Positions 45,346 to 55,756 of a stretch of 64,000 nt of DNA are shown piece after piece. Positions within the stretch are counted from its first letter, which is position 1; each line of letters opens with the position of its first letter. Where the stretch lies: assembly GCF_027887165.1 (NCBI RefSeq), contig NC_077233.1:216044967-216108966 (forward strand), in the 5' to 3' direction. The notes below the pieces were generated by a model that was not told where the DNA came from, did no database searches, and worked only from the letters and a program-made list of their open reading frames with translations. The stretch comes from Monodelphis domestica (lineage: Eukaryota; Chordata; Mammalia; Didelphimorphia; Didelphidae). Position numbers and translations under genes: made by a program.

Positions 45346-46300
45346 TATCTCTATTTTATTTAATAACATATTTCTACATAATAAGTTTTCCAAAGTTATA
45401 TGATTCATGTTGTCTCCCTTCCTTCCTCCCTCCTCCTCCTGGAGTCAACAAGCAATTCAATCTGAGTTATATATGCATTATCATGCAATACATATTTCCA
45501 TATTATTTATTTTCATAAGTGAATAATCTTATAAAACCAAAACCCTAAATCATATACCCAAATAAACTAGTGATAAGTCATATGTTTTCATTCACATTTC
45601 TGCTCCCACAGTGGGTTCTTTCTCTAGCTGTGGATAGCATTCTTTGTCATTAAGTCCCTCAGAATTGTCCCGGATCGGGGGACTTCCAGTCAAGATGGCG
45701 GCTTAGAAGCAGCAAAAGTTCAGACCTCTGAAAATCCTTCCTTAACCGATCGCAAACTGAATGCTCCTAGGGGACTGAAATTCAAACTTAACAACAGGAC
45801 AGAGGTGGGGATCACTCCTTCTGGACTCAAATCAAAAGGTACACCCCCCCCCCAAGCCAGAAACCTAGAACACTCAGGTCTAAGGGGAAGGCAGAAGGAA
45901 AGTCCCAGGACCCCTACCCCCCAACCCAGAGTGCTGAGCCTCCAGCAGCAGCAGAAACCTAAGGGCCAGCAAAGGTGCTGTTCTGAAGGGTGCACCTTGA
46001 AAGCAACCTGGGCCAGCCTCAGGGCTTCCAATACAGACGGAAGGGAAGCAGGCTGAGAGAGAAGGGGGGAGCCTGTACCCCCCGTGGCTGGGTCCTTCCA
46101 TAGGAGGCTCACTGGAGGTTTTTGCCTCGGGGCACATCCAGACCAACCCAGCTGAACCAAATCCCATCAGGAGCCCTCAGAGCTCAGAGAGGCCGGGACC
46201 ACTCCCTCCCTAGAGTGCAAGGCTTCTGAAAGGACAGGAACCTCAGGGCGGGCAAAGGCACTGGAGTACCTTGCGGACAGTGCTGTGCCAGGCTCAGAGC

Positions 46301-47243
46301 ATGGAAGTAAGGCAGCAAACAGTGGCAAAGTTGGCAAACAGTGAAGAGGTGCAACAGCCTCCAAACACCAAGAAAAGCAAGAAGAAGGGGGTGACTTTGG
46401 ACACATTTTATGGAACAAAAATACAAAATACAGAGGAGATAGAAGAAGAAACACAAATAAATGCTTCAAAACCTTCCAAAAGAAATGGAAATTCTCCACA
46501 AACTCTTGAAGAATTTAAATTGGAAATTATCAAAACGATGGAAGCCTTCTGGCAGGAAAAATGGGAAACAATGCAAAAGGAACTCAGCAATCTGAGGGAC
46601 CAAAATATGCAAATGCAGAAACAGCTCGAAGCCTCAAAAAACTGAAAAGGAAAACCAGTCTTTAAAGGTCAGAATCAGGCAACTGGAAGATAATGATCTT
46701 GCAAAAGAGCAAGAATTAATAAAGCAAAGTCAAAAGACTAAAGAATTAGAAGATAACATAAAATATCTCACTGACAAGGTGACAGACCTGGAAAACAGAG
46801 GAAGGAGAGACCATCTGAGAATCGTTGGTCTACGAGAAAAGCCAGAAATAAACAGTAATCTTGATATCATAGTAGATGATATCATCAAAGAAAACTTCCC
46901 AGAGATTCTAGAACAAGGGGACAAAATATGCATTGAAAGAGTTCACAGAACACCCTCTACACTAAATCCCCAAAAGACAACTCCCAGGAATGTAATTGGC
47001 AAATTCCAAAGCTTCCAAGCAAAAGAAAAAATCTTACAAGAAGCCAGAAAAAGACAATTTCGATATAAAGGAACACCGATCAGGGTCACACAGGACCTAG
47101 CAATTTCCACTCTGAATGACCCTAAGGTATGGAACATGATATTCAGAAAAGCAAGAGAGTTGGGTCTTCAACCAAGAATCAGCTATCCATCAAAACTGAC
47201 TATATACTTCCAGGGGAAAGTATGGGCATTCAACAAAATATAA
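46301..47243 (+). pseudogene. L1 ORF1 (RNA-binding chaperone), disrupted
   Basis: The N-terminal half (46301-46643) gives MEVRQQTV... and an acidic coiled-coil region (TLEEFKLEIIKTMEAF, then QNMQMQKQLEASK). The frame shifts near 46636, in an A run, and the product resumes in another frame with 'LENRGRRDHLRIVGLREKPE', the conserved ORF1 RRM start. It ends with the C-terminal domain (QEARKRQFRYKGTPIRVTQD, then PKVWNMIFRKARELGLQPRI, then FQGKVWAF). In intact L1s this trimeric protein binds L1 RNA. Apart from the single frame break the order of domains is complete. Confidence 0.85.
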
Positions 47244-48005
47244 GATTTCCAAGTATTTGTAAAGAAAAGACCAGAGCTCTGTGGAAAGTTTGACATCCAA
47301 ACAAAAAGAGCAAGAGAAACTTGAAAAGGTAAATGTCAAGGAAAGGAAAAAGGAGAAAAATGTTATCTTTTTCTTTTATTCAAACTCTCTTCTATAAGGA
47401 CTACATTTATATCAAATTATATATATTAATATGTGGGGAAAATGTAATGTGTAACTCTCAAAAATTGTATGCATCATTAGAGTAGTAAGAAAAATCACAC
47501 ATAGAGAAAGTTTGGGGCATCATCAAGATGATATGGAGAAAGGGGGGATAGAAAGAAAAAGGGAGAGGGTAAATCGTTGATGGTACTAAGATATACTCCA
47601 AGAAATAGAAAAAAAAACTAAATAGAATAATCATTCTCACACAAAGATACACATGGGAAGGGGAGGGGAAGAAATCTCCTATAAGAAGGAGAGGAAGAGA
47701 GTTTTCACTTAAACCTTACTCTCAGTGAAATCAGCTCTGAGAGGAAAGAGCATTTAGATCCATTGGGATCTTGAATTTTATCTTATCCAACAGGGCAAGG
47801 GAGAAGGGAAAACCAAGGGGGGTAGGGTGGGAGGGAACACAAAAAGGGAGGGAAGGAGAGGGATGAGGGGAAAGGAACAAAAAAGGAGGGGCTAGAAAGG
47901 GAAATATATCAAGGGAGAGGACTAGGGGGACTGATTTAAAGTAAATCACTGGCTTAAAAGGTTATAGCTAAAGAAGAAAGGTCAGAATTAGGGGAGGATA
48001 TCAAA
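47244..48005 (+). other. Long purine-rich ORF1-ORF2 spacer of the L1
   Basis: About 760 bp separate the ORF1 stop from the ORF2 ATG. The spacer is very purine-rich on the plus strand ('gggagggaacacaaaaaggg', 'gagaggaagagagttttcac'). Human L1 has only some 60 bp here. I see no third ORF. Confidence 0.7.
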
Positions 48006-51000
48006 ATGCCAGAAAATCCACAAGTGACAATCATAACTTTGAATGTGAATGGGATGAACTCACCCACAAAATGTAGACAAATAGCAGAATGGATTAGAAT
48101 CCAAAACCCTACCATATGTTGTCTTCAAAGAAACACATGAGGCAGGTAGACACTCACAAGGTCAGAATTAAAGAATGGAATGAGACCTTCTGGGCCTCAA
48201 CTGATAGAAAGAAGGCAGGAGTTGCAATCATGATATCTGACAAAGCCAAAGCAAAAATAGACCTGATTAAAAGGGATAGGGAAAGTAAATATATTTTTTT
48301 AAAAGGGACTATAGATAATGAGGAAATATCACTAATCAACATGTAGGCACCAAATGGTATAGCACCCAAATTTCTAATGGATAAACTAGGAGAATTGAAG
48401 GAGGAAATAGACAGTAAAACCATATTAGTGGGAGATTTGAACCAACCACTATCAAATTTAGATAAATCAAATAAAAAAATAAATACAAAAGAGGTAAAAT
48501 AAGTGAATGAAATCTTAGAAAAATTAGAGTTAATAGACATGTGGAGAAAAATAAATAGGGACAAAAAGGAATACACCTTCTTCTCAGCACCACATGACAC
48601 ATTCACAAAGTGTGTCACACTAGATCACAGAAACATGGCATACAAATGCAGAAAAGCAGAAATAATAAATGCAGCCTTCTCAGATCACAAGGCAATAAAA
48701 ATAATGATCAGTAAGGGTACATGGAGAGCCAAAACAAAAATTAATTGGAAAATAAATAATTTGATACTCCAAAATTGGATAGAGAACAAATCATAGAACC
48801 AATTAATAATTTCATTGAGGAAAATGACAATGGTGAGACATCCTTTCAAACCTTATGGGATGCAGCCAAAGCAATACTCAGAGGAAAATTCATATCCCTG
48901 AGTGCATATATTAATAAACTAGGGAGGGCAGAGATCAATGAATTGGAAATGCAAATAAAAAAAACTTGAAAGCAAACAAATTAAAAACCCCCAGAAGAAA
49001 ACCAAACTAGAGATCCTGAAAATTAAGGGAGAGATTAATAAAATTGAAAGTGATAGAACTTTTGAACTAATAAATAAGACTAGAAGTTGGTCCTTTGAAA
49101 AAACCAAATAGACAAAGTACTGGTCAGTCTAATTAAAAAAAGGAAAGAAAAGCAAATTAACAGCATCAAAGATGAAAAGGGGGACATCACCTCCAATGAA
49201 AAGGAAATTAAGGCAATCATTAAAAACTACTTTGCCCAATTATATGGCAATAAATATACCAATCTAGGTGATATGGATGAATATTTACAAAAATATAAAC
49301 TGCCTTAGACTAACAGAAGAATAAATAAAATTCTTAAATAATCCCATATCAGAAAAAGAAATCCAACAGGCCATCAAAGAACTCCCTAAGAAAAAATCCC
49401 CAGGGCCTGATGGATTCACCAGTGAATTCTATCAAACATTCAAAGAACAGCTAACCCCAATATTATACAAACTATTTGACATAATAAGCAAAGAGGGAGT
49501 TCTACAAAATTCCTTTTATGACACAAACATGGTACTGATTCCAAAGCCAGGCAAGCCAAAAACAGAGAAAGAAAATTATAGACCAATCTCCCTAATGAAT
49601 ATAGATGCAAAAATCTTAAATAGGATACTAGCACAAAGACTCCAGAAAGTGATCAGAAGCATCATTCACCATGATCAAGTAGGATTCATACCAGGGATGC
49701 AGGGCTGGTTCAATATTAGGAAAACCATTCACATAATTGACCATATCAACAAGCAAACCAACAAAAATCACATGATTATCTCAATAGATGCAGAAAAAGC
49801 CTTTGATAAAATATAACACCCATTCCTATTAAAAACACTAGAAAGCATAGGAATAGAAGAGTCTTTCCTAAAAATAATAAACAGTATATATCTAAAACCA
49901 TCAGCTAACATCATCTGCAATGGGGATAAACTAGATGCATTCCCAATAAGATAAGGAGTGAAATAAGGATACCCATTATCACCTCTATTATTTGACATTG
50001 TACTAGAAACACTAGCAGTAGCAATTAGAGAAGAAAAAGAAATTGAAGGCATTAAAATAGGCAAGGAGGAGTACAGTGAATCTTTCATGACTTCATGGAA
50101 TGGAGTTCCTCTTCCCAGGTGTTTGTGACATACCATTCCTCCTGAGTATGCCAAAACATAGAAATCTCAGTTCAAGGCTGCATAAACAGTTCCAAGAAAT
50201 CCTGGGAATGGGTTAACTCCCCTGTTCACATTCTGGGGAGGATTGGGGAGGATAGATTGTGTCTCTCGAGAAGAGCTTTAAATCTGGTGTGCTGATTACA
50301 ATAAGCGTTCATTATCCTTGCTTTGATAATGTTCCAGTCTTTCTTTCTTGCGACTCCTTGGCAGTCCCCAGAGGAGGAGACCAAGTTATCGCTCTTTGCG
50401 GATGATATGATGGTCTACCTAAAGAATCCTAGAGATTCAACCAAAAAGCTAGTTGAAATAATCAACAACTTTAGCAAAGTTGCACAATACAAAATAAACC
50501 CGCATGAGTCATCAGCATTTACTATACATTTCCAACACATCTCAGCAGCAAGAATTAGGAAAAGAAATCCCATTCAAAATCACCTTAGACAAAATAAAAT
50601 ACTTAGGAATCTATCTCCTGAGACAAACACTCCAGGATGAGCCAATATAATAAAAATGACCATCCTACCCAAACTTATTTATCTATTTAGTGCCATACCC
50701 ATTGAACTTCCAAAAAAAATTTTTTACTGATTTAGAAAAAACCATAACAAAATTCATTTGGAAGAACAAAGGATTCAGGATATCCAGGGAAATAATGAAA
50801 AAAAAAATACAAAGGAAGGGGGCCTTGCTGTCCCAGATCTCAAACCATATTATAAAGCAGCAGTCATCAAAACAATTTGGTACTGGCTAAGAGACAGAAA
50901 GGAGGATCAGTGGAATAGACTTGGTGTAAGTGACCTCAGCAAGACAGTATATGATAAACCCAAAGATCCCAGCTTTTGGGACAAAAATCCACTATTTGAT

Positions 51001-52018
51001 AAAAACTTCTGGGAAAACTGGAAGACAGTGTGGGAGAGATTAGGTTTGGATCAACACCTCACACCCTACACCAAGATAAATTCAGAATGAGTGAATGACT
51101 TGAACATAAAGAAGGAAACTATACGTAAATTAGGTGAACACAGAATAGTATACATGTCAGACCTTTGGGAAGGGAAAGATTTTAAAACCAAGCAAGACTT
51201 AGAAAGAGTCACCAAATGCAAAATAAATAATTTTGACTACATCAAATTAAAAAGTTTTTGTACAAACAAAACCAATATAACTAAAATCAGAAGGGAAGCA
51301 ACAAATTGGGAAACAATCTTCATAAAAACCTCTGACAAAGATATAATTACTCAAATTTACAAAGAGCTAAATCAATTGTACAAAAAATCAAGCCATTCTC
51401 CAACTGATAAATGGGCAATGGACATGAACAGGCAGTCCTCAGCCAAAGAAATCAAAACTATTAATAAGCACATGAAAAAGTGTTCTAAATCTCTTATAAT
51501 CAGAGATGCAAATCAAAACAACTCTGAGGTATCACCTCACACCTAGCAGATTGGCTAACATAACCGCTATGGAAAGTAATGAATGCTGGAGGGGATGTGG
51601 CAAAGTAGGGACACTAATTCATTACTGGTGGAGTTATGAATGGATCCAACCATTCTGGAGGGCAATTTGGAACTATGCCCAAAGGGCGATAAAAGACTGT
51701 CTGCCCTTTGATCCAACCATAGCACTGCTGGGTCTGTACCCCAAAGAGATAATAAGGAAAAAGACTTGTACAAGAATACTCATAGCTGCACTCTTTGTGG
51801 TGGCCAAAAATTGGAAAATGAGGGGATGCCCTTCAATTGGGGAATGGCTGAACAAATTGTGGTATATGTTGGTGATGGAATACTATTGTGCTAAAAGGAA
51901 TAATAAAGTGGAGGAATTCCATGGAGACTGGAACAACCTCCAGGAAGTGATGCAGAGTGAAAGGAGCAGAACCAGGAAAACATTGTACACAGAGACTGAT
52001 ACACTGTGGTACAATTGA
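48006..52018 (+). pseudogene. L1 ORF2 (endonuclease / reverse transcriptase), disrupted
   Basis: ATG at 48006 opens MPENPQVTIITLNVNGMNSP, the L1 endonuclease start with its catalytic Asn region. 'VGDLNQPLS' (about 48428-48455) and 'FSDHKAI' (about 48680-48700) mark further endonuclease motifs. The reverse transcriptase includes '[14 protein letters not shown]' (about 49400-49442), '[20 protein letters not shown]' (49574-49633), '[19 protein letters not shown]' and 'FADDMMVYL' (about 50396-50422) with the catalytic Asp pair. The Cys-rich tail '[19 protein letters not shown]' lies at about 51584-51640, and the end is ...TDTLWYN. At least eight stops or frame shifts, plus the insertion at about 50072-50373, make it non-functional. 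Confidence 0.9.
50072..50373 (+). mobile_element. LTR-like insertion within L1 ORF2
   Basis: About 300 bp of non-L1 sequence breaks the L1 between the 'GIKIGKEE' and 'TKLSLFADD' coding text. The interrupted site 'aggaggag' appears on both sides (50064-50071 and 50372-50379). Its own features look retroviral: a TATA-like 'ctttaaat' near 50275 and 'tacaataagcgttcatta' about 20 bp later, then a T/C-rich stretch. The ends do not resolve to TG...CA because the target is itself repetitive, so the family is uncertain (possibly class II). It is noncoding. Confidence 0.5.
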
Positions 52019-52380
52019 AGGTAATGGACTTCTCCATTAGTGTCAATGCAATTTCCCTGAACAATCTGCAGGGATCTAGGAGAAAAAACACTATCCACAA
52101 GCAGAGGACAAACTGTGGGAGTAAAAACACCAAGGAAAACCAACTGCTTGACTACAGGGGATGAGGGGATATGACTGAGGAGAGACTCTAAATGAAGACT
52201 ATAATGCAAATATCAACAACATGGAAATGGGTTTGAATCAAGAACACATGTGATACCCAGTGGAATCACACGTCAGCTATGGGAGAGGTGGGGGGAGGGG
52301 GGAGGAAAAGAAAATGATCTCTGTCTCCAATGAATAATGTTTGGAAATGACCAAATAAAATAATGTTAAAAAATAAAAAA

Positions 52381-52432
52381 AGGAGGAAATTGAAGCAGGA
52401 TAGATTATACTTATACAAGGTCCAAAAAAAAA
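52381..52432 (+). other. Probable L1 3' transduction
   Basis: After the L1's own A-rich tail (to 52380) come 43 bp of unrelated sequence ('ggaggaaattgaagcaggat' to 'acttatacaaggtcc'), then an A run and the target duplication. Unique sequence between two A tails and inside the duplication is the hallmark of read-through past the source element's weak signal. Confidence 0.65.
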
Positions 52433-53165
52433 AATTGTCCTGGATCATTGTATTTTTATTAAAGTCTATCACGTTTGATCTTCCCATGATATTGCTGTTA
52501 CTGTGTACAATGATTTCTTAGTTCTGCTTCTCTCACTCTGCATCAGTTCATGAAGGTCTTCCGGTTCTTTCTGAAATCATTCTGTTCATCATTCCTTACA
52601 GCACAATAGTATTCCATCACCATCATATATACCACAATTTGTTTAGTCATTCTCCAACTGAGGGACATCCTTTAGTTTCCAATTCTTTGCTACCACAAAA
52701 AGAGCAACTATAAGTATTTTTGTATTAGCAGATTCTTTCTCATTTTTTTAATCTCTCTGGGATACAGACCTAGTAATAGTATTACTGCATTAAAGGGGCA
52801 TGCATTCTTTTAAAGCCCTTCAGACATAATTCCAAATTGTCCTCCAGAATGGTTGAATCAATTCACAACTCTACCAGCAATGCATTAGCATCCCAATTTT
52901 GCCACATTCCCTCCAACATTTATCATTTTCCTTTACTGTCATATTAGCCAATCTGCTAGGTGTGAGGTGGTACCTCAGAGTTGTTTTAATTTGAATTTCT
53001 CCAATCAAGAGGGATTTCTAACATTTTTTTTCCTATAATTATTGATAGTCTGGATTTCTTCATCTGAAAACTGCCTATTCATATCCTTTGACCATTTATC
53101 AACTGGGGAGTGCTTTGGATTCTTATAAATTTGACTTAGTTCTTTATACATTTGAGAAATGAGAC

Positions 53166-53849
53166 TTAAGAGTGAAATATGTAATAAAAATCAAACATTT
53201 GTTAAACAGGTACTCTCTGTCAGACACTCTGAAAAAAAAGGCTCCTCTGACTTGCTATGTCAAGTAGCATGGTTGAGGTTAATTGGTTTCAGAAAATGAA
53301 ATTGTGGTTTGTGTTCTCTAACTTTATCAATTAGAACAACTTCATTAAAATACTATTTGGGAATGCTGGCTGTAATGTAGCAGCCATTTTCATAATTAAA
53401 CATTTTCATCTTTCAAAAAAAAAAAAGTCCTCAAGGAGCTCAGTCAGAGCTCTAAATACTCTGCTTTCCATATTGGGAGGTGAAATCTGGTAGGCCATGT
53501 TGTCTTAATGTTCTTTGAAAGCCCACTGGAGATAGGTTTGTCTTGTCAGCTTTTAGCTCTTGTTTTCAGGGAATAATGTTTCCCTTTTAGCAGAATATAT
53601 TCTATTTCCCTCTGGCAACAGTTTCACTAAAGCCATTTTGCCTCAGCTGTCAGGAAAGGGGGCAATCCACCATCAACCTTTTAGCTAATACCTCCCAATT
53701 CCTGCAACTGAAGTATATACCCAAGACCTTTTTCATCTTCTATAGAAAAAAATGAAATATAGCATTGCTAAGGCAACACACAAAAAAACCCATAAACACC
53801 TCAAGGGTGATTATGGAACCAGATTCAAGGGTGGAAGGGACCTCATATT
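53166..53849. other. No recognised feature
   Basis: Apparently single-copy sequence with no supported exon. Confidence 0.4.
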
Positions 53850-54040
53850 TATAGTTTTTAAGTTTTCAAAGAGAACTACATATATTATTTGATCCTCATA
53901 ACTGTTCTTTGGGGTAGATGCTTTTACTGTCCTCATTTACAGAGGGACTTGCCATAGCTAGGAAGTGTATGAGGCAGGATCCCTATTCTTGCTAACTCCA
54001 AGTCCAGTGATGCTACACCATTATTTGAGCTTCCTATCCT
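53850..54040 (-). repeat. MIR-type CORE-SINE (antisense)
   Basis: 'ctcatttacagagggacttg', 'ctaggaagtgtatgaggcag' and 'ttaagttttcaaagagaact'. Confidence 0.5.
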
Positions 54041-54129
54041 GGGCAGGATTCTATTCTGGCATATACATGATGGATGATCCTTCAACTGCCATTTAAACAC
54101 CTCCAGTGACAGCAAATTCACTAACCACA

Positions 54130-54700
54130 TTCTGTGGCTTCATCTATAGAAATCTGCTTCTTTGTAACCTGTCCTCTGTTCTACCCTCTGGAGGCACATA
54201 GAATAAATTTAATCCATCTTCTACTTCATAGTCCTATAAATATTTGAAGACAACCATGATTTTTTTTTCTCCAGGTCTTCTTTTTCTTCTTTTTCAGGCT
54301 AAACAATTCTCACTCCCCTCAACAATTCCTTGTATGATGGTTTCCAGACCACTCACCATCCTGTATGTACTTCATTTTATGTTAAAATATGTTGCTGAGA
54401 ATTAAACACAGTAGCTCAAATGTGGGATTTCTTCTGTTCTGGTCACCATGTCACTATCAACACAATCTAAGAGACAACTTGTTGAACAGGTCCATCATCC
54501 TGGTCTCAAGTATTAGACTGATTGATTGCCAAAATCTCCATATATAAACTAGGTCTTCCCCCATCCTACTCTATAGTTGACTTTCCCAACTTAAAGGCAG
54601 AATTTTACATTGATACCTATTCTATTTATTATCTTAGTTTTCATTCATCACACAAGCTTGTTGGGATATTTTTGAATCTTTATTGTCATTCAGTGTAGAT
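54130..54700. repeat. CR1/L3-type LINE fragment
   Basis: 'aaatatttgaagacaaccat', 'caggctaaacaattctcact', 'ggtttccagaccactcacca' and 'cacagtagctcaaatgtggg' follow the well-known CR1 order ('tccaggctaaac', 'tctccaggcc...ccatcctg', 'actccagatgtgg'). The copy is ancient and diverged. Orientation not assigned. Confidence 0.65.
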
Positions 54701-54704
54701 ACAG

Positions 54705-54938
54705 AAGCTGTGTATGGGCCCAATCCCATCACTGTTCAGTATAGGAGCTTTGAACTGCTCCACTTCTGACCTGGGCTATTTTTCCCCTCCTTAAGCAACT
54801 TTTGGTGGCCTCCTACTCCTAGAGGTTCACCATACTGATGTCACAGTCCACTAAAGCTCAGAACTGGGGAGCTCAAGAGATCTGCCCACCTCAGTCGGCC
54901 TGGACGCTGGGATTACCAGAATGTATACCATGACTGGC
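54705..54938 (-). pseudogene. RN7SL: 7SL RNA (signal recognition particle RNA) pseudogene
   Basis: The reverse complement follows 7SL from its 5' end. It opens with a diverged 'gccagtcatgg' for 'gccgggcgcgg', then 'ggtaatcccagcgtcc', 'ctgaggtgggcagatctctt' and 'gagctcccc-agttctgagct'. The S-domain stretch follows ('accaccaaaagttgcttaag', 'gaggggaaaaatagcccagg', 'tcagaagtggagcagttc'), then '...tgaacagtgatgggattggg'. About 235 of ~300 nt survive, with one internal gap and the 3' end missing. 7SL retrocopies founded primate Alu and rodent B1. Here the copy is a lone, old one. It is not expected to function. Confidence 0.8.
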
Positions 54939-54969
54939 TTTTCAGTTGTCTTATAGTAAAGCTTGGATT

Positions 54970-55201
54970 TTAACAGATGGAGGTGAAAGAATAGAACATT
55001 CTAGATATGAGAAATGGTTATGTGTGGGGAAATAGATCAGTGTAGCTGAATAATAGGAGGTCAAATCACAAAAAATAATGTATAGGTATAAACGGTCCAG
55101 GGTATAATGGTAAATAGGGCCTTTAAGTTAATAAGGAGACACTGAAATTCACTAAGGGCCATACCTACTTCGGATAAGGCAGCTGAGTAGAAAGTAGATA
55201 C
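54970..55201 (-). repeat. L2 fragment (antisense), left of the LTR element
   Basis: 'agggcctttaagttaataag' then 'gagacactgaaattcac' is antisense L2. The same copy resumes at 58901. Confidence 0.6.
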
Positions 55202-55501
55202 TGTGTAATTGAAAATCTTTTACTCTAAAAACTACATTTCCCAGGAGCCTACTGATTTCCTGTCATTACATACTTCCTGTAGACAGGGGATAAATTGAGC
55301 AGGCAGTCCTACTTTTGCCTCTTTACTTACTGTTGGTGATGGTGGTGGAAAGTGGGGATTTTGAGTTCAGGCTGATTAGCCATGGACAAGTGTTTTTTTT
55401 TTTTATTTTATATATCTTTTTATTCTTTACTTCTAATGATCATTAATAAATCTCCTAAAATATGATATTTAAATTATTGATGATTAATTTTAATTTTTAC
55501 A
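55202..55501 (+). repeat. 5' LTR of the old element
   Basis: TG...CA, 300 bp. 'aaactacatttcccaggagc' and 'catacttcctgt' lie in the U3-like part. 'cattaataaatc' is a possible polyadenylation signal. Confidence 0.8.
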
Positions 55502-55558
55502 ATTTGGTAACCAGAAGTTGGAGAAAAGAATTCTCAATTTTTTTTAAGATAGCCTACA

Positions 55559-55756
55559 GGGGGCAGCTGTGTAGCTCAGTGGATTGAGAGCCAGGCCTAG
55601 AGGTGGGAGGTCCTAGGTTCAAATCTGACCTCGGACACTTCCCAGCTGTGTGACCCTGGGCAAGTCACTTGACCCCCATTGCCTAGCCCTTACCACTCTT
55701 CTGCCTTGGAGCCAATACACAGTATTGACTCCAACATGGAAGGTAAGGGTTTTAAA
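55559..55756 (+). repeat. CORE-SINE inside the LTR element
   Basis: Well preserved ('gggggcagctgtgtagctca' to 'catggaaggtaagggtttt'), with 'tagcctaca' on both sides as target duplication. It is much younger than its host. Confidence 0.85.

Larger units (their letters stand above)
45677..52432 (+). mobile_element. Near full-length L1 (LINE-1)
   Basis: It starts with a classic L1 5' end ('cttccagtcaagatggcggc') and has a ~620-bp 5' UTR. ORF1 is at 46301-47243 and ORF2 at 48006-52018. The 3' UTR has 'ccaaataaaataatg', a first A-rich tail, 43 bp of extra sequence and a second A tail. It is flanked by aattgtcccggatc/aattgtcctggatc (45663-45676 and 52433-52446). Both ORFs are broken, so the copy is inactive, but its completeness and the 13-of-14 match of its duplication suggest a fairly recent insertion compared with its surroundings. 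A 300-bp insertion interrupts ORF2. Confidence 0.9.
45350..53165 (-). repeat. Older L1 3' part (antisense), split by a full-length L1
   Basis: The left piece (45350-45676) is the reversed 3' UTR. The right piece (52433-53165) continues through reversed ORF2 end text ('cattctccaactgagggaca', 'gctaggtgtgaggtggtacc'). The break falls in 'aattgtcc-ggatc', which is duplicated on both sides of the younger L1. Confidence 0.85.

Noticed and set aside
45720-46499. Minus-strand frames of 90-146 codons
   Set aside because: They lie opposite the L1 5' UTR and ORF1 in GC-rich sequence, with no similarity to proteins. They are shadow frames.
54860-54938. Alu or B1 SINE
   Set aside because: The match continues through the 7SL S domain, which Alu and B1 lack, and the repeat context is marsupial. 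It is a 7SL retrocopy.
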